From positions 9,845-73,844 of the forward strand of contig NZ_JAJGWT010000010.1 in assembly GCF_021390715.1 (NCBI RefSeq): a DNA stretch of 64,000 bases, given 5' to 3'. Each line of letters begins with the position of its first letter. Position 1 is the stretch's first letter. The translations under genes were made by a program, and so were the position numbers. The notes below the pieces were generated by a model, which saw only the letters and a program-made list of their open reading frames with translations, ran no database searches and was not told where the DNA came from. The DNA comes from Tenacibaculum piscium. Its GTDB lineage: Bacteria > Bacteroidota > Bacteroidia > Flavobacteriales > Flavobacteriaceae. Of the stretch, positions 18,323 to 26,721 are shown piece after piece.

Positions 18323-21300
18323 TTAGTTATTGTTTTCTGTGTCATCATTTGCTGATTTTTGAGGAAATGATTCTTGTTCATCTGCCATTAAATGTTTGAA
18401 TAAACGAGCGTGATTTAAATATCCTTCAAAAGCTTTTTTACCATATTCGATATCTTGTTCATGTTTTGTAATTTGCTGAATTACATTCTGATACAAGTAT
18501 AAATTAGTTTCTAAAGTATCTAGAATTAAATCGATATTACTATCCTTGAAAGTACTGTAATATTTTAATTTTTGTTGAAAAACATCAATAAGTGTTTCGG
18601 CAGTTTCACGTGCTTTTTCTAGGTTGCCTATGCGATAATATAATTCAGGATATCCTAACGAAATACTATAATGTTCAAATTGTGTAATTGGTAATTTTTC
18701 CAAAGATAAATTTAATATTTCGTTGGCTTTTACCGTATCTTTTTTGGCTAAATATGCTTCGGATAAACGCATTAAATTATTACGCATCGAAATGGCATTG
18801 CGTTTACTTTGTTCATCTAAATAAATTTTTCCATTATTGATAGTTTTCCAATCCCATTTTTGAATATTTTGATACATTTTTTCAGGGTCGATGCGTCCCA
18901 TTGCAAACATTGATTTTCCTTTGTTTGATGTTTTAATCGGCACAAATTTATATGCCATTCCATCTAATTGTAGATACTCTTTTAACCAAATATATTCTTC
19001 ATCGGCATTGGCACCACCTGTAAAATAAATTGGACGTTTCCACTGAAAATTATTCAAAATATCGAGCATTAAAATTCGATTTTTAGTCAAACCTTGCTTA
19101 TCAACAGTAATATCGATGTAATCAAGAATTTTATCGGCATCTTTTTGAGCGACCAACCCTGTTTTTAAAACATTTTCTTTATTAACAGGAATTCGAATTC
19201 TGTTTGTGGGATAAAATTTTTCTTTAACATCATTTTCTTCATCAATATAATAGGTTTGATTATCGCTACTTTGCATCCATCGCATAAAGTTTTTAAGCGA
19301 CATGATAGAATCTTTAAATCGTGGATGTGGAATATGATAGGCAATATCGAGCGTTCCATATTTATATTGATCGTGTGTTAATTGCGATGGAATTGGCTCG
19401 GCATCGTAGGTTTTCTTTTTCATTTGGTCGATATACCAATCGGTTTGAAAAAGGCTTGTATTTATAATTTTAATATCCCGACGCACGCCTTCGACTTGTT
19501 GCATATACCAAAGTGGAAATGTATCATTATCTCCGATAGTAAAAATTATCGCATTTGGATCGCAACTCTCCAGATAAGTTTGTGCGTTTAATTGCGCGAT
19601 ATAACGGTCGCTTCTATCATGGTCATCCCAATTTTGAACGCCCATCAATACGGGAACAGCCAATAATGAAACTGCCGAAACTCCAATAGCAACGGTTCTT
19701 TTGTTGGCATAATTTTTTAGATAATCATACAACGCAAATACGCCAAAACCGATCCAGATGGCAAACACATAAAATGAACCAACGACGGCATAATCACGTT
19801 CACGAGGTTCAAAAGGTCTTGGATTGGTGTAAAAAATAATGGCAAAACCTGTAAAAGCGAAAAATAAAGCAAGGGTATATAAATTCTTTTTATCTTTTTT
19901 TGATTGATACATTAAGCCGATTAGTCCTAAAATCAAAGGCAGGAAAAAATATTTATTACGTCCTTTATTATTTTTGATATCATCAGGTAAATTTTGTTGT
20001 GAACCTAAGCGAATTTCATCAATGAAATCGATACCGCTTAACCAGTTTCCATTTTCAACGTCTAAATGTCCTTGGGCATCGTTTTGTCTTCCCACGAAAT
20101 TCCACATAAAATAACGCCCGTACATATATCCAAATTGATAATCAATCATGAATTTTATGTTTTCTAAAAACGTTGGTCGTCTTTTGCTTCGTGCTGGGAT
20201 TCCTGCAATTCGTTTGTAATGTTGCTCGGAAGCAGGGTTTACCATTCTTGGGATAAATCCTTTGTGTTTACTTGAATAATTAGGGATTATATTTTTGTAT
20301 TTATTGACAATAACATATTTTCCGTTTATCTTTTCATATTTTGGTTTATCATCCTTAAAAGGTTGCTCGGCATCTTGTGTTCTATCATAAGAAACCGAAT
20401 AATAATTATCATAAAAAACATTGGCATCTCCATATTGTTCACGGTTGTAATAGGCTAATAACTCCTGTGCACTCGATGGATTATTTTCATTAATAATCGT
20501 ATCGGCATTGGCACGAATTGGCAACATTAACCAAGATGAAAAACCAATCATCATAAAAAGTATCGACAATACTAAGGTATTTGCCATTACTAAATTCTTT
20601 TTACGGGTGTAATTTAATCCGAAGAAAAACAAGCCGATTAAAACAATTCCAGCAAGAATAGTTCCTGAATTATAAGGCAATCCTATTTGATTGATAAAAA
20701 ACAATTCAGAAATACTAAAGAATTTAAGGGTAAATGGAAATAAGAATTTAAAAACAAAAGCAAGTACAAGTATCGAAATTAAAGTAGCAACGGCGGTTGT
20801 TTTTAGGGTGATATTTTGATAGGTTTTGAAGAAATATAACATCACAATTGATGGAATCACTAAGAGCGATAAAATATGCACTCCAAACGATAATCCAATA
20901 ACAAAACTTATGATTACTAGCCATTTATGTCCTCTTGGAGTATTTATTTCATCTTCCCATCGGAGTCCTAACCAGAATAATAATGCCATTAAAAATGAGG
21001 ACATCGCATATACTTCGCCTTCCACGGCACTAAACCAAAAACTATCCGAAAAAGTATAGGCTAAAGCGCCAACGAGTCCACTTCCTAAAACGGCGATGGC
21101 TTCATTTTTACTGAATTTTCCATTTTTGAGTGCTATTTTTTTAGCTAAATTGGTAATTGTCCAAAACAGGAATAAAATGGTAAATGCACTTGCCAATCCC
21201 GACATAAAATTAACCATTTTAGCCCATTGACTAGGATCATTACTAAACATGGCGAAAAAAGCTCCTAACATCTGAAACAAAGGAGCGCCTGGCGGATGCC

Positions 21301-21451
21301 CAACTTCTAAATTTACCGCCGTAGAAATATATTCGCCACAATCCCACGAACTAACCGTTGGCTCTAGGGTTAACGTATAGGTAATCAGTGCCACGGCAAA
21401 TGAAAACCAACCTAAAATTGTGTTCCATTTTTTATAATTAAATTCGGTCAT
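18323..21451 (-). CDS. DUF2723 (GT117-type) polytopic membrane protein
   Basis: This 1042-residue protein starts with the DUF2723 signature: an N-terminal helix, then LEPTVSSWDCGEYISTA and GHPPGAPLFQMLGAFFA (about 28-65). It has about 12 membrane helices across the first 600 residues and a soluble C-terminal part (about 620-1042) with GDNDTFPLWY and helical repeats (VKANEILNLSLEKLP). The family is related to TMEM260 and to protein O-mannosyltransferase-like GT-C enzymes, so glycosyl transfer from a lipid carrier across the inner membrane is the best guess. Substrate and acceptor are unknown. It ends with a poly-Asn/Glu tail. Confidence 0.9.
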   Translation of the reverse strand: MTEFNYKKWNTILGWFSFAVALITYTLTLEPTVSSWDCGEYISTAVNLEVGHPPGAPLFQMLGAFFAMFSNDPSQWAKMVNFMSGLASAFTILFLFWTITNLAKKIALKNGKFSKNEAIAVLGSGLVGALAYTFSDSFWFSAVEGEVYAMSSFLMALLFWLGLRWEDEINTPRGHKWLVIISFVIGLSFGVHILSLLVIPSIVMLYFFKTYQNITLKTTAVATLISILVLAFVFKFLFPFTLKFFSISELFFINQIGLPYNSGTILAGIVLIGLFFFGLNYTRKKNLVMANTLVLSILFMMIGFSSWLMLPIRANADTIINENNPSSAQELLAYYNREQYGDANVFYDNYYSVSYDRTQDAEQPFKDDKPKYEKINGKYVIVNKYKNIIPNYSSKHKGFIPRMVNPASEQHYKRIAGIPARSKRRPTFLENIKFMIDYQFGYMYGRYFMWNFVGRQNDAQGHLDVENGNWLSGIDFIDEIRLGSQQNLPDDIKNNKGRNKYFFLPLILGLIGLMYQSKKDKKNLYTLALFFAFTGFAIIFYTNPRPFEPRERDYAVVGSFYVFAIWIGFGVFALYDYLKNYANKRTVAIGVSAVSLLAVPVLMGVQNWDDHDRSDRYIAQLNAQTYLESCDPNAIIFTIGDNDTFPLWYMQQVEGVRRDIKIINTSLFQTDWYIDQMKKKTYDAEPIPSQLTHDQYKYGTLDIAYHIPHPRFKDSIMSLKNFMRWMQSSDNQTYYIDEENDVKEKFYPTNRIRIPVNKENVLKTGLVAQKDADKILDYIDITVDKQGLTKNRILMLDILNNFQWKRPIYFTGGANADEEYIWLKEYLQLDGMAYKFVPIKTSNKGKSMFAMGRIDPEKMYQNIQKWDWKTINNGKIYLDEQSKRNAISMRNNLMRLSEAYLAKKDTVKANEILNLSLEKLPITQFEHYSISLGYPELYYRIGNLEKARETAETLIDVFQQKLKYYSTFKDSNIDLILDTLETNLYLYQNVIQQITKHEQDIEYGKKAFEGYLNHARLFKHLMADEQESFPQKSANDDTENNN

Positions 21452-21612
21452 AGTTGGTGCGATAATTGTTCTGATGATTCTTGATTTATACTAAACTACG
21501 AAAGTATTAATAACTCTTCATTTTTCAACAAAAACAAAAATATAATTTTAACAGATATGGCTTCTTACTCAGTGCTATAAAATTATGTTAAATGAAAAAT
21601 AATAAAAAAAAT

Positions 21613-21642
21613 TTGTTCAAATTAAAAAATGTGTTATATTTG
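21613..21642 (+). promoter_or_regulatory. promoter of first tRNA-Gln gene
   Basis: TTG at 21613-21615 and TATATTTG at 21635-21642 with 19 bases between match the Bacteroidota -33/-7 consensus; the tRNA begins 18 bases later. Confidence 0.8.
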
Positions 21643-21659
21643 CACCCGCAATAAGTAAT

Positions 21660-21731
21660 TGGCCCATGGTGTAATTGGTAACACATCTGCTTTTGGTGCA
21701 GACATTCCGGGTTCGAGTCCTGGTGGGCCAA
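21660..21731 (+). tRNA. tRNA-Gln (anticodon TTG), copy 1
   Basis: The 72-base gene folds fully: acceptor stem TGGCCCA/TGGGCCA, anticodon stem TCTGC/GCAGA with loop TTTTGGT (TTG at the anticodon position) and a T-loop GTTCGAGTC. The CCA end is not encoded. An identical copy follows 83 bases downstream. Confidence 0.97.
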
Positions 21732-21793
21732 CTAAGTGTTTTTTAACAACGTAAGTTAGGTCCAGAAAATTACTAAAGTATAAAAATTATTTT

Positions 21794-21801
21794 TATATTT
21801 G
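21794..21801 (+). promoter_or_regulatory. probable -7 box of second tRNA-Gln gene
   Basis: TATATTTG ends 13 bases before the second tRNA gene. No clear TTG is found at the -33 distance, so the promoter is weaker or the second copy is read from the first promoter. Confidence 0.5.
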
Positions 21802-21814
21802 CAAACTTATTAAA

Positions 21815-21886
21815 TGGCCCATGGTGTAATTGGTAACACATCTGCTTTTGGTGCAGACATTCCGGGTTCGAGTCCTGGTGGGCCAA
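21815..21886 (+). tRNA. tRNA-Gln (anticodon TTG), copy 2
   Basis: This copy is base-for-base identical to copy 1 and also lacks an encoded CCA. Spacer sequences differ apart from the TATATTTG box in front of each, so the duplication covers little more than the tRNA. Confidence 0.97.
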
Positions 21887-21887
21887 C

Positions 21888-21922
21888 AAAAGTTTCATAA
21901 TCGGTAAGATTATGAAACTTTT
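21888..21922 (+). terminator. terminator after the tRNA-Gln pair
   Basis: Perfect 15-base arms (21888-21902 and 21908-21922) with a 5-base loop end in TTTTTT, starting one base past the second tRNA. Confidence 0.9.
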
Positions 21923-21955
21923 TTGGTTTATTATATTTGTGAATTATTTACAACA

Positions 21956-22303
21956 TTAATTTACAGCCTCTTTTAAAGTTTCAATTACTTTTTTGCTATT
22001 TCCGATAAATATTTTATCATCAACAATAAAAACAGGACGCTTTAAAAAAGTATATTCCTCTAAAATAAAATCACGATATTCATTTTCACTAATTTCTTTA
22101 TTTTTCAAGTCTTTTTCTTTGTATAATCTCGCTCGTTTATTAAATAAGCTTTCATAACTATCGGTTAATTTTCGCATTTCTTCTAGTTGATTTACAGTAA
22201 TCTTATTTGTTTTTATTTCCTGTTTTTCAAATCCCTCAAGATTTACTTCTTTTAAAATGCGTTTGCAAGTATCACAGGTTTGTAAAAAATATACTTTCTT
22301 CAT
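21956..22303 (-). CDS. ArsC/Spx-family thioredoxin-fold protein
   Basis: This 115-residue protein starts with MKKVYFLQTCDTCKR, so Cys10 and Cys13 form a CxxC at the place of the ArsC/Spx active site. RPVFIVDDKIFIGN near residues 92-105 contains the cis-Pro region. Members are glutaredoxin-coupled arsenate reductases or Spx-type regulators of RNA polymerase; the sequence does not distinguish these, and there is no ars operon around it. It is divergent from the DinB gene, with a short shared control region. Confidence 0.85.
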   Translation of the reverse strand: MKKVYFLQTCDTCKRILKEVNLEGFEKQEIKTNKITVNQLEEMRKLTDSYESLFNKRARLYKEKDLKNKEISENEYRDFILEEYTFLKRPVFIVDDKIFIGNSKKVIETLKEAVN

Positions 22304-22355
22304 GGTTTCGATGGTTTAATAATTATCTTTGAACGACGCTAAAATAAGTAGAAAA

Positions 22356-22811
22356 ATGAATACGCAATTTGAAATTTTAAGAAAATCGAGAGCAGTAGTT
22401 TTAAAGAAAATTGAAAATTTATCCATAGAACAATTACATAAAATCCCAGAAGGATTTAGTAATAATATTGCTTGGAATGTTGCTCATTTAGTGGTAACAC
22501 AACAATTATTACACTATAAATTATCAGGGTTAAATTGTTTAGTCGCTGATGAATTAATTGAAAATTATAGAAAAGGAACTTTTCCTACACAAACATTTTC
22601 AGAAGAAGAGTTAGAAGAAGTAAAAGAATTATTTATCGGCTTGCCAGATACCTTACAAGAAGATTTTGAAGCGGGTATTTTCAAAGAATATACCGCCTAT
22701 GAAACAAGTTTAGGGTTTACCCTAGATACTATCGAAACGGCGATTTCTTTTAATAATTTACATGAAGGAATCCATTTAGGTGTTATTATGGCGTTGGTTA
22801 AATTAGTTTAA
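22356..22811 (+). CDS. DinB-family putative metal-dependent hydrolase
   Basis: This 151-residue protein has a four-helix DinB-like arrangement with metal-ligand histidines in NVAHLVVT (about residue 46) and NLHEGIHLG (about 137-141). Family members include thiol S-transferases (bacillithiol, mycothiol) and uncharacterised DNA-damage-inducible proteins. The ATG at 22356 is chosen because the TAnnTTTG box at 22324-22331 would overlap the only upstream alternative, a TTG at 22329. The specific substrate is unknown. Confidence 0.88.
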   Translation: MNTQFEILRKSRAVVLKKIENLSIEQLHKIPEGFSNNIAWNVAHLVVTQQLLHYKLSGLNCLVADELIENYRKGTFPTQTFSEEELEEVKELFIGLPDTLQEDFEAGIFKEYTAYETSLGFTLDTIETAISFNNLHEGIHLGVIMALVKLV

Positions 22812-22833
22812 TTTATCTTTTTTAAAAACATAA

Positions 22834-22867
22834 AAAATCCCGAAATTATTTAAAATTTCGGGATTTT
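22834..22867. terminator. terminator between DinB and superoxide dismutase genes
   Basis: Exact 14-base arms (22834-22847 and 22854-22867) with loop ATTTAA, flanked by A and T runs on both sides. Confidence 0.9.
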
Positions 22868-22946
22868 CTATGTTACATATTTATGATGATTCATAAGAAG
22901 TTATCTGTAAAAAATTACTTGCTTATTTTATCAAAATAAAGGCTAA

Positions 22947-23555
22947 TTATTTAGCTTCCGCAAATCTTCTTTCTACTTCATTCCAGTTGATTACTTTAAA
23001 GAAAGCATCAATATAATCAGGACGACGGTTTTGGTAATTTAAGTAATAAGCGTGTTCCCAAACGTCTAATCCTAAAATTGGCGTTCCTCCACAAGCAACT
23101 CCAGGCATTAATGGATTATCTTGATTTGGCGTAGCACAAATTTCTAATTTTCCGCCTTTTTGAACACATAACCAAGCCCAACCTGAACCAAATTGTGTTG
23201 CTGCTGCTTTAGAAAAAGCTTCGATAAAAGCTTCTTTTGAACCAAATTCAGCTTCAATAGCTTTTTTTAATTCTCCAGATAAATTCCCTCTATCTTCAGG
23301 ATTTAATACCGTCCAGAATAAAGAGTGATTGTAAAAACCACCACCGTTATTACGAACTCCAGCATTAGTTAAATCTAAATTTGTTAAAATATCTTCAATA
23401 GATTTCCCTTCTAAATCAGTTCCAGCAATTGCGCCGTTTAATTTAGTAGTATATCCGTTATGGTGTTTGCTATGGTGAATTTCCATAGTTCGTGCATCAA
23501 TATTTGGTTCTAATGCATCGTAAGCATATCCTAATTTTGGTAAATCAAAAGCCAT
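22947..23555 (-). CDS. sod: superoxide dismutase (Mn/Fe family)
   Basis: This 202-residue enzyme converts superoxide to peroxide and oxygen in the cytoplasm. Metal ligands are visible in MEIHHSKHH (His27), FYNHSLFW (second His), and DVWEHAYYL (Asp and His). Gly rather than Gln stands in NNGGGFYNH, and NQDNPLM is present, a pattern known from manganese or cambialistic enzymes rather than strict iron ones; that metal call is inference. It is a single gene with a strong hairpin at its 3' side shared with the DinB gene. Confidence 0.95.
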   Translation of the reverse strand: MAFDLPKLGYAYDALEPNIDARTMEIHHSKHHNGYTTKLNGAIAGTDLEGKSIEDILTNLDLTNAGVRNNGGGFYNHSLFWTVLNPEDRGNLSGELKKAIEAEFGSKEAFIEAFSKAAATQFGSGWAWLCVQKGGKLEICATPNQDNPLMPGVACGGTPILGLDVWEHAYYLNYQNRRPDYIDAFFKVINWNEVERRFAEAK

Positions 23556-23616
23556 AATTGTACGTTTTTTAATGAGTTAATTATTTATTTTTACTGATGT
23601 AAATTTAACCCAAAAA

Positions 23617-23644
23617 AATAAGGGAAACAACTGTTTCCCTTATT
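23617..23644 (-). terminator. terminator downstream of fbp
   Basis: Arms 23617-23628 and 23633-23644 are exact, with a 4-base loop; the minus-strand transcript ends in a run of seven T. Confidence 0.85.
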
Positions 23645-23688
23645 CTAAATTGATTTTACTATAAATAAAAATTATAGTTTATTATTTT

Positions 23689-24723
23689 TTAATAGATTGG
23701 TTTTGCATCCGCAGAAAATTCACTCATAAATTCTTCTGCTTTTTCGACCATTTGCTTGCTTCCGCAGAAAAAAGGCACACGTTGATGTAATTCTGATGGT
23801 TTTATATCCATAATTCTTGTAAATCCGTCGGTAGCTTTTCCACCTGCTTGTTCACAGATAAAAGCGATTGGATTTCCTTCGTATAATAAACGTAATTTTC
23901 CGTTAGGCGTAATGGTTGTTGAAGGATAAATATAAATTCCTCCTTTTATCATATTTCGATGAAAATCGGTTACTAACGAGCCAACATAACGCGCTGTATA
24001 CGGTCTATTATCAGCTTGATTGAGGTCTTTACAATGCACTAAAAAGCGTTTCATTCCTTCTTGAAAATACGTAAAATAGCCTTCACTTACCGAATAAATT
24101 CTACCAATTTCTGGAAATTGCATGTTTGGATGCGATAAATAAAAGGTTCCAATTGCAGGATTTAACGTAAAACCATTTACACCATTTCCTGTGGTGAAAA
24201 CTAACATCGTAGAAGTTCCGTAAGCCACATAACCAGCGGCTACTTGTTCGCTTCCTTTTTGTAAAAAATCTTCTTTGGTTACAGGCGTTCCTACAGGAGA
24301 AATTCGTCTGTAAATAGAAAAAATAGTTCCTACCGATATATTTACATCAATATTTGAAGAACCGTCTAAAGGATCCATCAATAAAACATATTTGTTTTCG
24401 TTTGTTTTTTCTTGCCCTTCTACAATTACAAAATCATCTTCTTCTTCACTGGCAATACCACAAACGATTTCACGGTTGATAAGTGTTTGTTTAAAAAGAT
24501 TATTAGCTAAAATATCTAATTTTTGTTGCGTTTCTCCTTGTATATTTACATCGCCAGAAGCGCCTGTAATATCTACTAAACCAGCTTTTCTAATTTCGTG
24601 ATTAACCACTTTTGCCGCCAAGCGAATCGAGTTGATTAAACGAGATAATTCCCCAGAAGAGTATTTAAAATCTTTTTGATATCCAATAATAAACTCTCCT
24701 AGAGTCATGTGCTTGTTGTTCAT
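23689..24723 (-). CDS. fbp: fructose-1,6-bisphosphatase, class 1
   Basis: This 344-residue enzyme hydrolyses fructose 1,6-bisphosphate in gluconeogenesis. The metal site is in [14 protein letters not shown], preceded by [10 protein letters not shown]. The sugar-phosphate site is seen in [12 protein letters not shown] and GGIYIYPST, and the C-terminal part has [22 protein letters not shown]. It faces the GNAT-aspartokinase pair across about 160 bases. Length and motifs match the family; no unusual insertion is seen. Confidence 0.97.
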   Translation of the reverse strand: MNNKHMTLGEFIIGYQKDFKYSSGELSRLINSIRLAAKVVNHEIRKAGLVDITGASGDVNIQGETQQKLDILANNLFKQTLINREIVCGIASEEEDDFVIVEGQEKTNENKYVLLMDPLDGSSNIDVNISVGTIFSIYRRISPVGTPVTKEDFLQKGSEQVAAGYVAYGTSTMLVFTTGNGVNGFTLNPAIGTFYLSHPNMQFPEIGRIYSVSEGYFTYFQEGMKRFLVHCKDLNQADNRPYTARYVGSLVTDFHRNMIKGGIYIYPSTTITPNGKLRLLYEGNPIAFICEQAGGKATDGFTRIMDIKPSELHQRVPFFCGSKQMVEKAEEFMSEFSADAKPIY

Positions 24724-24859
24724 GTCAAATTTTTGTGTTCTTTACAAAGATGCCAACTTTTTTACGGTTTTACAATAATTTTTTATTTTAAAATTTTTAA
24801 CAAATACAAATGATGTGTTTTAATTTTCTATTTGTTTTTTAGCAAGATATATTAAGAAT

Positions 24860-24867
24860 TATCTTTG
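24860..24867 (+). promoter_or_regulatory. -7 box before the GNAT/aspartokinase operon
   Basis: TATATTTG-like TATCTTTG overlaps an alternative TTG start at 24865, which supports the ATG at 24883 as the true start. No clear -33 TTG at normal spacing was found. Confidence 0.5.
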
Positions 24868-24882
24868 CTTAAAATAGAAGTA

Positions 24883-25368
24883 ATGAGTTTTATAATTAGA
24901 GAAGGCGTAAAAAAAGATGCACAATCCATCTTGAATTTAATTGTTGAATTAGCTGTTTTTGAAAAAGAACCTGATGCGGTAGCAATTAATTTGGAAATTT
25001 TAATTGCTGATGGATTTTCTGAAAATCCGAAGTTTAAAACCTTTGTAGCTCAAGAACTTGATGGAACAATTATCGGAATGGCACTTTTTTATCAGCGATA
25101 TTCAACTTGGAAAGGAAAATCAATTCATTTGGAAGATTTAATGGTTACACAAGATAAAAGAGGCATCGGAGCAGGTAAAAAATTATACGGTTCCGTGATG
25201 AAATATGCACAAGAAAATGACTTTAAAAGAGTTTCTTGGGAAGTATTAGATTGGAATATAAATGCGATCGAATTTTATAAAAATACAGGCGCAACAGTTT
25301 ATGAACAATGGCGAGTTTGCCAAATGGATACCGAAAGTTTAACACAATTTTGTAATGAGAATATTTAA
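24883..25368 (+). CDS. GNAT N-acetyltransferase
   Basis: This 161-residue protein has the GNAT motif A LEDLMVTQDKRGIGAGKKLY (about 83-102) and motif B WEVLDWNINAIEFYKNTGA. The YER/W ending is close to diamine (spermidine/SSAT-like) acetyltransferases, but the substrate is only a guess. It overlaps the aspartokinase gene by 14 bases, so the two are cotranscribed. The Met at 24883 is preferred over an upstream TTG, because the latter would lie in the promoter box. Confidence 0.9.
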   Translation: MSFIIREGVKKDAQSILNLIVELAVFEKEPDAVAINLEILIADGFSENPKFKTFVAQELDGTIIGMALFYQRYSTWKGKSIHLEDLMVTQDKRGIGAGKKLYGSVMKYAQENDFKRVSWEVLDWNINAIEFYKNTGATVYEQWRVCQMDTESLTQFCNENI

Positions 25369-26665
25369 GTTTGGAGGCGCATCGGTAAAAGATGCCGATG
25401 GTGTAAAAAATGTAGCAAGAGTTTTAAGAAGTCAAGGACTTAACAATGTTTTAGTCGTTATTTCGGCGATGGGAAAAATGACCAATGCTTTTGAAGAAAT
25501 TATCAACGCTTATTTTTATCAACAAGAAAATTCAGAAGATAATTTAAAAGAAGCAATTTCTTTTGTGGAAGATTTTCATCATGAAATAATAACTGATTTA
25601 TTTGAAGAAAATCATGAAATTTTTAATAAAGTCGATTTTTTATTCGCCCAATTAAGTGGTTTTATGATTCAAAATAATTCGAAAAATTACAATTATGTAT
25701 ATGACCAAATCGTCGGTTTTGGTGAATTATTATCCACCCATATTGTAAGTGCCTATTTATCAGAAATTGATATTAAAAATCAATGGATAGATGTTCGAGA
25801 ATGTATCAAAACAGATGCCAATTTTAGAGACGCAAAAATTAATTGGGAATTAACTTCTCAAAATATTACTCAAAAAATAAATAAAAATATCAGTGAAAAT
25901 ACCATCTATATTACCCAAGGTTTTTTAGGAAGTACATCACTTAAAACAGCGTCAGATATAGTGGAAGGTAATCAAAACTTTACGGCAACAACAACGCTAG
26001 GAAGAGAAGGTTCTGATTATACCGCAGGCGTATTTGCATACTGTTTAAACGCCCAAAGCGTAACGATTTGGAAAGATGTCGCAGGCGTTTTAAATGCCGA
26101 TCCAAGAGTGTTTTCAAAAACAACATTATTACACGAAATTTCATATACCGAAGCTATTGAAATGGCTTTTTATGGCGCATCTGTAATTCATCCAAAAACA
26201 ATTCAACCTTTAGAACAAAAAAATATTCCTCTTTTTGTACGCTCTTTTGAAGATATATCAAACAAAGGAACTTGCGTGGGAAAAGGAACCAAAATTAATC
26301 CTGAAATACCGTGTTTTATTGTAAAGAAAAATCAAATTTTGGTGTCAATTTCAGCCAAAGATTTCTCCTTTATGGTCGAAAGTAATATTAGCCATGTTTT
26401 TGAAAAATTAGACGAATATCAATTAAAAGTAAACCTAATTCAAAACTCAGCAATCAGTTTTTCAGTGTGTATCGAAGATAAATACAATACATTTGATAGC
26501 TTTTATCAAGACTTAAAATCAACCTTTATCATTAAAGTTTATAAAGATGTAACCCTATATACAATTCGTCATTTTGATGAAAAAGCACTTCAAAAAATAC
26601 GTGAAAAAGGAACCGCAATTATTCGACAAATAAACACCGAAACAGCCCAGTTGGTAATACAATAA
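25355..26665 (+). CDS. aspartate kinase (monofunctional)
   Basis: This 436-residue protein is an amino-acid-kinase-fold aspartokinase: MRIFKFGGASVKDA at the N-terminus, GREGSDYTAG and VWKDVAGVLNADPR in the ATP/Asp site, and SYTEAIEMAFYGASVIHPKT. The C-terminal third (about 310-436) holds ACT-like regulatory sequence, weakly conserved. It phosphorylates aspartate, the first step to lysine, threonine and methionine. The ACT domains are diverged, so feedback by an amino acid is uncertain. The start overlaps the GNAT gene. Confidence 0.93.
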   Translation: MRIFKFGGASVKDADGVKNVARVLRSQGLNNVLVVISAMGKMTNAFEEIINAYFYQQENSEDNLKEAISFVEDFHHEIITDLFEENHEIFNKVDFLFAQLSGFMIQNNSKNYNYVYDQIVGFGELLSTHIVSAYLSEIDIKNQWIDVRECIKTDANFRDAKINWELTSQNITQKINKNISENTIYITQGFLGSTSLKTASDIVEGNQNFTATTTLGREGSDYTAGVFAYCLNAQSVTIWKDVAGVLNADPRVFSKTTLLHEISYTEAIEMAFYGASVIHPKTIQPLEQKNIPLFVRSFEDISNKGTCVGKGTKINPEIPCFIVKKNQILVSISAKDFSFMVESNISHVFEKLDEYQLKVNLIQNSAISFSVCIEDKYNTFDSFYQDLKSTFIIKVYKDVTLYTIRHFDEKALQKIREKGTAIIRQINTETAQLVIQ

Positions 26666-26691
26666 AAAACGTAAAGCTAACAAAATTCAGT

Positions 26692-26699
26692 TATATTTG
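26692..26699 (+). promoter_or_regulatory. -7 box of the acyltransferase gene
   Basis: TATATTTG lies 22 bases before the ATG at 26722. No TTG is found at the -33 position. Confidence 0.5.
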
Positions 26700-26721
26700 C
26701 ATTTATGTCAAATTTGAATTA

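Noticed and set aside
22329..22355. TTG start adding nine residues to DinB
   Set aside because: A TAnnTTTG box at 22324-22331 overlaps it; ATG 22356 fits the family start.
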